The translations under genes were made by a program, and so were the position numbers. From the NCBI RefSeq assembly GCF_041260155.1, contig NC_091942.1:2406001-2470000 (forward strand): DNA of 64,000 nt, given 5' to 3'. This document shows, piece after piece, positions 12,621 to 25,200 of this stretch (its first letter is position 1; the number at the start of each line of letters is the position of its first letter). The notes beneath the pieces were generated by a model that saw only the letters and a list, made by a program, of their open reading frames with translations, was not told where the DNA came from and ran no database searches. This DNA is from Ptychodera flava (taxonomy: Eukaryota; Hemichordata; Enteropneusta; Ptychoderidae).

Positions 12621-13175
12621 ATGGCGACAACTATAGCGTTAACGTTGAAAGAATTGTGGGATGCTTTTACTTTGGAAATTAGCCGAATCGATGCTAATAA
12701 TAAGCTGAGGGACTTGGATCAGAAGATTCAAAGGGTTAACATAGAGGACCTGGTAAAATCCCACTCGAGGTACGAGAGAAGTAAGCCCAGTTGACAACAC
12801 ATATATCACAGTAATAGCTTTGGGCCTAATGCAAGACGAGAATGAAGGACTCATTGAAAAAGTAAATGGATTGATTTCTGTGTTTGGTGAAGATGTTGAC
12901 GATGATGTAAAAGTGATGCAGGTGGTGAGTGCACCTTGCCGACAATAAGAAATATAAGCTGGTGTTAAAATTGTCTTAGAAAATGATGAGCAAAAAAGAA
13001 AAGTATTTCGAATAGAACATATCGCTTGAAAGCTTCGGCTGAGTTCAGTCGTGTCTACTTACGGTCATGTAAAACACATACTGAGTGACTTATCGAATTC
13101 AACTCTCGTAGCCTTCTATATAAGTTACCAAATGGTCAACATTTCCGAATAACAGCCGATAAAAAAGTAGGATCA
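12621..13175 (+). pseudogene. Decayed LINE ORF1-like relic
   Basis: An ATG at 12621 opens 57 residues (MATTIALTLKELWDAF; then an acidic/basic heptad-like stretch LRDLDQKIQRVNIEDLVKSH) that stop at 12794. Coding-like sequence continues in other frames: a coiled-coil-like piece (LIEKVNGLISVFGEDVDDD) from 12831, then KIVLENDEQKRKVF, AEFSRVYLRS and LPNGQHFRITADKKV near 13120. This order (coiled coil, then a basic RNA-binding-like region ending in a leucine/asparagine-rich motif) resembles non-LTR retrotransposon ORF1 proteins. Several frameshifts and stops show it is dead. Assignment to a LINE family is inference; no reverse transcriptase motif follows. Confidence 0.5.
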
Positions 13176-13290
13176 TGCGAAAGTCGAGCGCACAAAATGT
13201 CAGTACGGACAGACCATAGCGCCGGGTGTAGCCGCCTTTATTGAGCATCTTAACGTTGGTGGATGAACGCAGGGAACGCAAACCTTCGTG

Positions 13291-14539
13291 AAAAATCCTG
13301 ACCAGTAAACGCTTACATTTTTCTGTTAATGAAACTCATTTGCTGGAAAACAAACAGTTGACATTGTGGGTTTTCAGCGGATTAGGAATAATAGAAATTT
13401 AGTCCATGTTGCCGCTTAGCGAATCTTTAGTGGAGTTAACACCACTGGAACAATGGATCTTCATATTGTTCAAATTTCTCAAAAGTGTTAGCTGAATATT
13501 GTAATACTACAAATTACTCATAAAAACAAGTGTATAACTTAAAAAGGAAAGCAGATGATCTTACATTTGCATATTAAATCGACAGAACTTCACTATCCAA
13601 TTATCCAAAATGAGTTCCAATTGTGTTAGTTGGTATTTTGTAAGAAATTTTTATACGAGGAATTTCATATTTCTGTTATTCTTTTTAGAATAAATCCATG
13701 GGTTCCTGTTTGTAATATATTCCTGTCTTCCTCTCGAAAGTTCTCCTTTGGAAAGGGATGCAAATGGCTTTTTGGCAACCTACTTGGTCAACTTTATATT
13801 CAAGAGAAAGACAACACAACCTGGTAATAATTTTGGTGATTTCCTGCAGTACATCAAACTGTGTCCTGAACTGCCGTTACGGTTATCCTGAATATAATTT
13901 AACCTTTGTATCTTGTAAGGGCAGGTCGCGTCGGTGGAAGACTATGTATGTGTCCCGCAAGAAAGCTTGCGTATGTGCGCGAATATCTGTTTTACTGTTG
14001 CAGAGGTCGTTGACCTCAATTATTCAGCTGCATAACGGTCAATGATCAGGTTCAGAATTGTGAACGATGTACAATGGCGATACGGACTGTGCGAAATCAA
14101 ACAAGTAAATTATTATTCAGGTGTTTATGAAGACTAGCTCCCAGTCTTCTGGCTTTCCTCGGCAACTGGGTTACTAGCTGGCCAAGACGTTCACCCCACG
14201 AGCAGCGCAACAGCCAACCATATTAGCGCGACGTTCTGCTGATGTCTAGTCCTTCAATTTATTATGTTTTGATATTTATATAGCCAAAGACTTGGAGCAA
14301 GTATAGTGTTTATTGTGTTGGCCATTGATATGAACCTTGGCTATAAATACCTCATTACTAGGTACATTGATGAGATGAAAATTTGTATGTAAATTTCATG
14401 TTGAAATAAATAGTCAAGAAATGATACAAAATATTGACACTGCATATAAGATAACTGCCACAGTGCTTTGAAACAAAACAGTATCAATGACACTTGGCTC
14501 ACGCTTGATTCGATATGGCAGGCCAGAGTGAGTATACTT
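13291..14539. other. Non-coding stretch, no gene seen
   Basis: Short overlapping frames (13630-14045, plus) show no family signature, splice support or low-complexity explanation. Nothing else recognisable. Confidence 0.4.
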
Positions 14540-15475
14540 AACTATGTTTAGCCCTGGAAACATGCATACCAAGTTTCAAAGCGATCGGAATATTTAATTC
14601 AGAGCAAATGATATTTTGACCAAAAATGGGAAGTTGCCCCAAAAGTACAAATATAAAAAATTCACCCACAATTTGAAGGTACTCGACCGAGATTGCCTCT
14701 AGGTACATGTATACCAAGTTTCAAAGCAATCAGAATATTTAATTCAGAGAAAATGGTTTTTTGACTAAAAATGAGAAAAATTGCCCCAAAAATACAAATA
14801 TGATAATTTCACCACAATTTTAAGAATTCAGACAGACGACAACCCTAGGATCAAGAGTACTAAGTTTCAAAGCAATCCAATAAGAACAGTGGGAGAAAAT
14901 GATTTTTTTTACTAAAAATGGGAAAAATTGACAAAAAATACACGTATGATTATTTCACCACTATTTGAACAAATCCGACAGAGGCCAGCCTGAGGATCAT
15001 GCTTATCAAATTTCAAGGCAATGGGATGAGCGCTCTCAGAGAAGATTTTTTTGACCAAAAATGGGAAAAATTTCCTCAAAACTACAAAAATCAAAATTTC
15101 ACCACAATGTTTACAATCTAACTTAAAGTCACCATAAACAACCTGCATACCAAGTTTCAACCAAATCTAGCCAATGGTTACAGAGTTTTAGCAATTTGCA
15201 AGATTTTCTCTTTCTTTACCTCATTTGCATATTTTTGACACTGACATGTTCATTTAAATAAATTTACATCTTCACCCCTGCGTGCACCTGTACACCAAAT
15301 ACAAAGATGTTAGGTGCTGCAGATTTGGACTTCTTGATGTGGTCGAACATACATTCACATATACTAACTAACATACATACCGATACATACATACAGACGC
15401 TGTTGACCTACCATACAAGCTCTTTTTGGTATACATACATATACCAAATGTGAGCTAAAAATCAGAAGAGAACCT
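14540..15475 (-). mobile_element. Non-autonomous element with tandem subrepeats and terminal hairpin
   Basis: Four to five diverged subrepeats of about 130-140 bp, each with TACCAAGTTTCAAAGC, a TTTAATTCAGAG-type segment, TTTGACCAAAAATGGG and TTCACCACAATTT, are followed by a short-repeat zone (ACATACATACAG) and an end around GGTATACATACATATACC and AAATGTGAGCT. The same components, in reverse order and on the opposite strand, occur at 28955-29720, so the two are copies of one interspersed family. Architecture (terminal hairpin, short-period microsatellite, tandem core repeats) resembles the Helentron-associated HINE/pearl group. No protein is encoded. Confidence 0.55.
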
Positions 15476-16248
15476 ACACAAACCCAGTATTTTTTTCACG
15501 TTTATTTAATTCAAACTAAAAGTCCATTACTGTAAGTTTGTCATTGCATTTACTGAAAGTTGAAGAAGTGCTGTCTGTATGCCCCTGACAGATAAACCTA
15601 TCTCACTGGCTCTTTGTCACCTGTGTTGATTTTATCCAATGCCAATGATGCAGTGTAAAAAGCAAGGCTGTATCTAGCCTATCCAACTCAAAGAATGGAA
15701 ATGTGACACACATATCTACAGACTTTCATAACTGACTCAAAGTGACATATCAACTGACTTTCATAAGAAACTCAAAGACCATGAAGTCCATGACTGAAGG
15801 GCAATTGCAGAAAAAATGAATTTAAACATTTGTTCACAAAAGATGGACAACCAAAACCGGCATACCAATTAAAAGGCCAACCAAGATGACTATGCATACA
15901 AAACAGTAACACATTGGCATCTACTATCTTACTGTGAACATTACTGTAGGTTATGACCCACAGATTTGGAACCCTAAACCTGCTATTCTTATAGCTCACC
16001 CTTTAATTTGACTTTATTTCCACATTAATATCTAATAGGATAAATAAATATGTATACTCTTACAAATGAATTGGAATAAGGAACAGTGACAGCAGGTTGA
16101 CTGTTGAGTTTTAGTCATCAAATGTGGATGTCTTGGTTCAGTCTACAAATATTCACAGTCGTCGTGAATTTTCTTGAATGTGTTATCCACCTTGACCTTT
16201 GACATGCTTTGCATCATGGGCGTCACCTCTGATTGGTCAATCTGGCCT
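15476..16248. other. 3' flank of GNPTG
   Basis: Likely contains the GNPTG 3' UTR on the minus strand. Minus-strand polyadenylation hexamers are the candidates at TTTATT/TTTAAT-type sites near 15499-15510 and 16010-16020. No other gene is seen. Confidence 0.4.
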
Positions 16249-19200
16249 TCATCTATAGTCATACAATTCATCATACATATGATGCTCTCCATCGCCATCG
16301 GCAGCTGCATAGTGTTCAAAGTCTCCATCTTTGAATGCAAATTCATTTTCATTACCTGCAGTTTGGAATGAGACATCGATTTCAAGTCATTTTTCATCAT
16401 CTCTTTTCTGGCACATGTCTAGGACTAAGCTTTGATTCTAAATCATACCTATCAGCACCTGTCACTCTTGATATTACACTAGAATGAACGTGCTACCTCC
16501 TTAGGGGTAAATTTGATTCATCAAACAGCTCTCTCATAATATTATGCTGATCTGCACTTCTGTGCATTGCCTTGGGTTTACATGGTAGGTCAGGCAGGTC
16601 AATGGTGCCATGATCACGATAGGTCAGGTAGGTCAATGGTGCCATGATCATGATAGGTCTTGAGGGTCAATTGTGTCAAGTCATGATAGGTCCGGGAGAT
16701 CAATGGTGCCACATCATGCAAACTAGAGTCGGCAACACATTGCTATTCTGCGTATTGCACTGCTGCCTGAACTGCCGTGACTCTTGTACATCAAACTGAA
16801 AATCCTTGAAATTACTGTAAAACTGAATAAATATGAAGTCATAGGAGATGTTGCTGGAGTTACTGGCAATGTTTTACACATGATGACACGACTGACCCGA
16901 TAACCTTTCTGAAGGTGTAGATTTGTGCATCATGTATAACACTAAACTATCTGAATATTAAGCAGCAGTTGGCCGTAATGTAGATATATTTATGGCATCA
17001 TTGACTCAAATTTCTGCAAAATTTAATAACTGTATACAATACTTCATGTATATAGCTAAGTGGGTGTAAACATTGTTGTACAACAATTAATTATCTCTCA
17101 GTCAGTTCAGGCTTATCTGTCAGAGATGCATGAGTAGAGACATATGGGGCTCCAGCTGTAAATGCTTGTATTGGTAGCAATACAAAGAGTTCATTCTATA
17201 AGTTTTCATGGACTAAAAGGTGAATCTTTTAAAAATTTACAGCATTGGCAAATGGCACAACAAGATTTTCCAGTTTTTTGTAATCATCAATAATATTTGG
17301 ATAATGTATTATTGGAATCAGTAGTCAATTGCAGATCAATTACAATGATTTTCAATATGAGTGTGTTTTGTTAGTTGACAAATTGGTTGATCAGTGATAT
17401 GCATACATCTGACAAAACATGCATGGATGGATAATGACAGACAGTGTTGAAACACTGCATGAAAGGTACTTTCTTACCGTCTAAGACATTTACATGCATG
17501 TAACATGCATGGAAAATGACAGGATGTGTTGAAACCTTGCAGAAACTGGAGCTTTCTTACCGTGAAAAACCCTTGGTATAAGTTTGCAGGACTCTAAACT
17601 CAACTTCACTCACCAACTTCCTTCTTTGTGTCTTCTGGTATTAATTCCCGTAACCTGTTAACTTCCTCAACCAATTTGTTGTATTCCTTGGATAGAGACA
17701 GTAAGCAAAGCCATATCAGGATCTAACAATTTTGATATTATTGTCTCTGATCAGCTACTTAGTTTCCTAAAAATCTAACCTTTAATTTTTTCACCCTAAA
17801 ACTAACACAGGGATGGTGGCCATTTTGAATTGCAAATATTGTAAAGTGTGAGTTTACTCACTTCATTGCAGGTTTCTAGATCACTAAAACTCTTTAAGTT
17901 TACTCACTTCATTGAAGGTTTCTAGATCACTAAAACTCTTTAAGTTTACTCACTTCATTGCAGGTTTCTAGATCACTAAAACTCTTTAAGTTTACTCACT
18001 TCATTGAAGGTTTCTAGATCACTAAAACTCTTTAAGTTTACTCACTTCATTGCAGGTTTCTAGATCACTAAAACTCTTTAAGTTTACTCACTTCATTGCA
18101 GGTTTCTAGATCACTAAAACTCTTTAAGTTTACTCACTTCATTGCAGGTTTCTAGATCACTAAAACTCTTTAAGTTTACTCACTTCATTGAAGGTTTCTA
18201 GATCACTAAAACTCTTTAAGTTTACTCACTTCATTGCAGGTTTCTAGATCACTAAAACTCTTTAAGTTTACTCACTTCATTGAAGGTTTCTAGATCACTA
18301 AAACTCTTTAAGTTTACTCACTTCATTGAAGGTTTCTAGATCACTAAAACTCTTTAAGTTTACTCACTTCATTGAAGGTTTCTAGATCACTAAAACTCTT
18401 TAAGTTTACTCACTTCATTGCAGGTTTCTAGATCACTAAAACTCTTTAAGTTTACTCACTTCATTGAAGGTTTCTAGATCACTAAAACTCTTTAAGTTTA
18501 CTCACTTCATTGAAGGTTTCTAGATCACTAAAACTCTTTAGTTTACTCACTTCATTGCAGGTTTCTAGATCACTAAAACTCTTTAAGTTTACTCACTTCA
18601 TTGAAGGTTTCTAGATCACTAAAACTCTTTAAGTTTACTCACTTCATTGCAGGTTTCTAGATCACTAAAACTCTTTAAGTTTACTCACTTCATTGAAGGT
18701 TTCTAGATCACTAAAACTCTTTAAGTTTACTCACTTCATTGAAGGTTTCTAGATCACTAAAACTCTTTAAGTTTACTCACTTCATTGAAGGTTTCTAGAT
18801 CACTAAAACTCTTTAAGTTACTCACTTCATTGCAGGTTTCTAGATCACTAAAACTCTTTAAGTTTACTCACTTCATTGCAGGTTTCTAGATCACTAAAAC
18901 TCTTTAAGTTTACTCACTTCATTGAAGGTTTCTAGATCACTAAAACTCTTTAAGTTTACTCACTTCATTGAAGGTTTCTAGATCACTAAAACTCTTTAAG
19001 TTTACTCACTTCATTGAAGGTTTCTAGATCACTAAAACTCTTTAAGTTTACTCACTTCATTGAAGGTTTCTAGATCACTAAAACTCTTTAAGTTTACTCA
19101 CTTCATTGAAGGTTTCTAGATCACTAAAACTCTTTAAGTTTTACTCACTTCATTGCAGGTTTCTAGATCACTAAAACTCTTTAAGTTTACTCACTTCATT

Positions 19201-22200
19201 GAAGGTTTCTAGATCACTAAAACTCTTTAAGTTTACTCACTTCATTGCAGGTTTCTAGATCACTAAAACTCTTTAAGTTTACTCACTTCATTGAAGGTTT
19301 CTAGATCACTAAAACTCTTTAAGTTTACTCACTTCATTGCAGGTTTCTAGATCACTAAAACTCTTTAAGTTTACTCACTTCATTGCAGGTTTCTAGATCA
19401 CTAAAACTCTTTAAGTTTACTCACTTCACTGCAGGTTTCTAGATCACTAAAACTCTTTGTTTCTCTAGCTTCATCTTCATTTTTCACTGGTGTCAGGGTT
19501 TTATCCGGTGGAAGCACAAAGCCAGCTTCTTCAAATATTGTATGCAGACTTTTATTATAACCCTGATAAGAAAACACAGCTTTGTATGTGAACAAAATTC
19601 TCACTACCGAACATAGCTTTTGTCTTGTGCCAAGGGGTCAACTGTATGATATTCAAATGCATTGTGGGTAAAAAGTCAACCTCTCACCACAGCCAGAGTT
19701 TGAGATAGTGATCTAATAAATACTTTTAATGTAAATGCAAACATTTTCGTGGCAAAAAGTCCTGTTTGTTTGTGAAACTAGCTCAACTCATACATCTTTT
19801 CAACTTTTAAGGCATTTCTGATATGAAATTCCTGTATGACCTAAAACTTTACTTTGACTTCTGTAATATTGTTTTATCTGTAGAAATCTGCTATGTGAAG
19901 ATTGATTATCCACTGAAGACAACTGGATACTTTGTTACAGCAGCTACCCTGTTAGGATGGCAGTTAGCAGGTATTTACTGTATTTACATTGTCACTCTAC
20001 TGAAAACACTCATTAGTACCTAATTATTTTTGTATCGCTTATAATTTCTATTTTACCTGTTCAGTGATTTCTTCCTCTTGAAGTTCTCCTTCCAGTTTGT
20101 CCCATTTATCTCGCAACTCTTCTGATAATATTGGATAAACTGGCAGGTATAAAAATACTAGATGATCAAGATGATCATGATATAATCTTTACAACTATTT
20201 GTAAATAGAAAATGCCTGTGCCAAGTATTTATCATAAATGGACAGACAAAAAGTCCTTGAAAAAGCAGACTGCTCATGATGGTTTAATCTACACAGAACA
20301 GTTGTATTTGTTCTCTGCATACATGTACTTTTCTAGGTTCAAACTGATTAACAACAATCAAACTGTCACCCTGGGCAAATATTTAAATTGCAAAACAAAT
20401 TTGAGATAAAGCTACACTCATAATTTTGTAATGTTGTTCCATGACCCAAAAACCTCCATTTCTTACCGAGCATTGAATGTGGATGGCATACTAAAGGTGT
20501 CTGGAATGTCATCTCATACTGACAGGTTTGCGGTTCCGATATCTCTGTTAGTTTATTCTCAGTGTTACATTTGAAAAAGACCTGAAATGCATACAATAAG
20601 GAAACATTCAATATGGCAGGATTAACCCTTTGAGCGCCAAAGTCAACTTTTGTGTCAACCATAAAAAATACACCCCAATCCATTTTTTTCAGATTTGTGC
20701 CAAAATTTTGATAAAAAGCTGTAGCTGATGAAATGTGATGTCTATTTGGTCCAAAATTATCAAAAAAACTACATAAAAATTCATAAAAATTGGTAAAATA
20801 TTGAAGATTAAAGTTCGATTGCACACACGAAACCTATTTTTTAGCTTTTCCATTGTTGACACTTGCTTCACATCAAATTTCCCTCTGAGCTATTTCCTGT
20901 AAGCATAACAGACTGACATAAAAAAATTCAATGGATGGCCAGTAAAACCAGTTGATATCTTGAGAAATGGGACTTGATGGGTGGGATGATTTATTTTAAG
21001 TTTTATTTTAAGTTTAAATAAAACGTCTAAAAAACAACTTTTCTTTTCGCCAAAAACTCGATCTCAAAGACTGACCCAGAATCAGTTTGCCAGTCGATTT
21101 CTCAAATTCGCTACCAGAGGGCGTTTAGTGGCGTCATGTGAGTCAAACATAATGTCGCTCAGTGACAGCGAGAACGTTTACACCATATCGCGAAGACTTT
21201 GCCAGAGAACAACGGTATTTTGGCCATGGCCTGATACTGAAGCAGTATACTGATCATTAGATGATCAAAAACCAAACAGCCCTTTCAGGCCACCACATCC
21301 CCCAAAGAGGATCATCTGTTTAATAATGTTAAGATTATCACTGACACTCACAGAAAACTTACTTGTTCATTTGTCCTACACACAGTACATGCAAGCGTTG
21401 TCAAAAATTGGCGCATTCATGTCACACATTTTGCTACTTTTTGCGGTCAGTGTTCTAAACCGCAGCATGCTGTGCTGCGACATTGAAGTGGCGGCGATGC
21501 CAAACGAGCCGAATTTTGCAGGATTGTGGGGCTCTAAACTTATTAAAATTTTCATCACTTTGTGTTTGAAAACATAATGGTCTAAACCACTGAAAATATG
21601 AAAAATACAATTATTATTTCTGTCACAGGAAGGACTGTCTTTTCGTACAATCCACTTGACTGTAAACAAACAACTTGCAGTTCTAAATGCTATAAAACAT
21701 GACTGAGGTCGGATTTTTTCGCCTACATTTCAATTTTACTTTAAAATTATGACTGAATTGTACACGCGATCATCAATGACTCCGATACAAAATGTAATGC
21801 CAGTGTCACAGTTAAAAGTAATAGTCTAAGATAAGGAAAAGGAAAACATGGGACCGGCCTGCTGATAATTTTTTCTCGCCGATGTTTCTGCATGAACCTT
21901 TTGTGCGCGGTCGTTCGATATCATACACGTACACCTCTCCGATCTAGCTGGAGTATTTGCCTGAGGAGGAGCCTTCAAATGGTTTTCATCAGTATTGTGG
22001 TAGTAAAAATTGTTGGAATAGCATCCGGCTTCTGGCGGAATGACTTTTTTGTAATCCAATTGATGCTATGATGCTCGGCGAAACGACAAATGCCGAGTCT
22101 TCAAAGTGCACCGAACACATGCACAGCCGTGAGTATTGACTCAGCTGCCAATATTTTCTCTGGACTGCTTCTTTCTGTGTTGGGGTCTGTTGGGGTCTGT

Positions 22201-25200
22201 GGGCGGGGCTGACACCCAACTACTTTTTCAAGAATTGCGATAATTTTTTGCCTCGCCGACAATTTTTTTATTTATACAAGCATATGTGAGATAGGATAAG
22301 CAAAATGCTATAGTTTTTGAAAATTTGAAAATTATTCTTACATTTCACCTTTAAAGGAATAAGGGAATGAGGATTGCAACCCAGATTATGATCTGTAGAG
22401 TTTAACATGCTGTGAGATATTATTACCGTACCGTTGCTTGTCTGTTTCTTTCCCCACACGCATCACCACTTTTCAATAACATAGCCTTGAATGTGTTGTT
22501 CCCTATCAGCCATTCCTGCCAAATGCTATTCATGAGAAATAAACAAAATGTAGATTTAACATGCTATCATAAACAGAAACTTTAATGCCAAGAGGAGTAT
22601 CAACAACCAATTCTACAAATATTGTCTGTATTGCCTTGTTAGCGTGGTCAGTATCTAAGCAGCAATGCAAGACACAAAAATGTTTTCACAAAATCACTTG
22701 TGCAGAGCTTTGTCTGTTTGACTGATAAACTTCCAGCTACTAAAAGAAAGTGTAATACACCACATGGGGCTACATTGACCATAGATACAAGTACTTCAAT
22801 GGAAACATCAATCAGAGATGAGGACTCATTGGGCCTTTCTACATTCCATAAATATCAACACAACATAATAAGAATGGACAGTGAAATTGATCTAAATGTT
22901 ATCACACTTGTGTAATTGGTTTGTGAAGTTGTTTCAAAACTGGCCTTAGAAGTTACACGGACTTGTTGTAATTGCGGTGAAAATCAAAGAGCTTTTATGG
23001 ACCCCTAATAAACACACACCATGGGAGTACACTTTGCGGTGCACTTCACATATGCAGAATCATATTACATTCCTTACCGCCACCCTGAGTGTCACAGCCA
23101 AGTCAGTGTTTAGTTGTCATTAGACTCTTGTTGTCTTCGCACTGTACGAAGTTCTTTGTGCAAAAGAAATCATGATCCACGGGAAAAGAGGTGTACATAC
23201 GCCAGAAGCAGTACGTGAGAAAGTTCTCGAAATGTACGTGGATGGAAAGTCATTTCGACAGATATCAGTGCATGGTGACCGGCATTGGCAAGTCATCAGT
23301 GTAAGACATGCTGTGTAAGTCATCCTCAGAAATGAAGACGGGCACTATCCGTGTTTGGGAATAGTACGAGAACTCGACTTTGAACATATACTCGGCCATG
23401 GCCACTACTGAAATACAAGTGTGTGTACACTTGTAGGAAACATTTATCCCACACATAGACACTAATCAGTTCCTACCGGCCGACAGGTTTTATTGCTTTA
23501 CTTCAGCAATTACAGCTGAAGCCTGCTGTGAAACAACACTATCATCCGTCTGTTCTTTGCCTCAAGTTAATTACAAGTACTGATACTGCAGCAAGTTTTG
23601 GAACAACTTTACAAACCAATTACACAAGTGTGATAACATTTGGATCAATTTCACTGTCCATTCTTATCTTCACACGACCATAAACTGAAGCAGACATTCG
23701 GAATTCATGAATGCCCAGAGTGGACATTTGACTGATTATCAGCAATTTTTCCCCCTTGATTTTCTGTAGCTTTGATGATATTGTGTTTTACTCCCCGCAG
23801 TTTGTATGACAACTGTCCCTCTACACAATAGAGGGACTGTTTGACAGAGGGACCATGGTATGACTGACAATTTCTGAAGTTTTTAACTTATTGAAGATCC
23901 ATATCAATAAATGGCATAATATTCATTCATAAACAAAAAATCTAGTTCTATCATTTCTCGATTAGATTTCATGAATCTCTGTACAAGTTGGCTTACCCAA
24001 GAATGCCACTGTATGGATTCCACCGTAGACTTTGTTCATGTTGTGTCAAATTATGAAATGGACAAAACATATACTTGTACCTGAAAGACAAAGACATAAT
24101 AAATATCTTCCTGAAATATGTAACTAGATTAATTATCATTGATTAACTTTGAAATCTTTAAGTGACAGTGTAAAATGTCCTACATGTAGCCATCAACTCT
24201 GTAGCTTTGAAATACGTCGGTTTCGAGTTACCATAAGACCATGCGGTAATTCAAGGATTTTAAGCTTTCGCCACTAGGGGCGCTCTTCCTTTGACCGGAA
24301 GTGAGGGCTACTTTCTGGACTTCGGTCTGCGTACATTGCGATAACACACAGACTCCGTATTCCTAACCTAAGTTTAGTCTACTTTCATCTGCTCTGTTGT
24401 CACCGTAAGCGTTTGACTATGCCAAACTTTTACTGCAAAGCCGGCAAACTCGACAAATACCCATGGATGAATAGCATGACCTTCCACCGTTTCCCCGATG
24501 TTAAGAAAGAGAAACGCCTGAGATCGACATGGATAAGGATGATACGACGTGAACTTAGCTGGGTACCTAACAGTTTCCACATGTTTGTGATCTATTCCGC
24601 TCTCAGACTATGCGCCCCATAGACGTGTGTACATATGCCTGAGAAAAAGTATGTCAGGAAACCAAATGACTATATTTCCTATATATAGGGATTATGCCAC
24701 CATGTCATCTTCGACGTTCGATTTTACTGTGAAAAGTAGCAAGTTCATCTATCATGTAACCGTCGACCGTTCCCTATCATTCTCAAAATTCATACTTGGT
24801 ACTTAATTTGCTTCAAAATCTCTCGTTTCGTGTGATCTTCTGCCAAATTCGACGGACACATCGCCAAAACATAAGCGTGAGCGACATTATTCGACCTTAT
24901 TCGAGGGCGATGATTCTTATAATACTAAACGAAACGGCAACAGTCTCGATGTCGGCGTCTTGCCAACGCATGTAAAACGGGAACTTGCCTCGCTACTTGA
25001 AGAGCAAGGTCATTAAAATGCATTAAAATAAATTTTCACAAACACAAACTAAGGAAAGAATCTACACTGCGACTGATGAGAAACCACACGGGTTTCAAAA
25101 CGCAAGCATCAAAGGGCCACTCTATCAACTTTGTCACACGATAGGCCCGGCTTCGTCTCGCCATAAGCTTTCTCCACATGAACAAAACATTACCGTACAC

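Noticed and set aside
17851..19458. CRISPR array
   Set aside because: There are no unique spacers; units are contiguous copies of an exon/intron junction in an animal gene.
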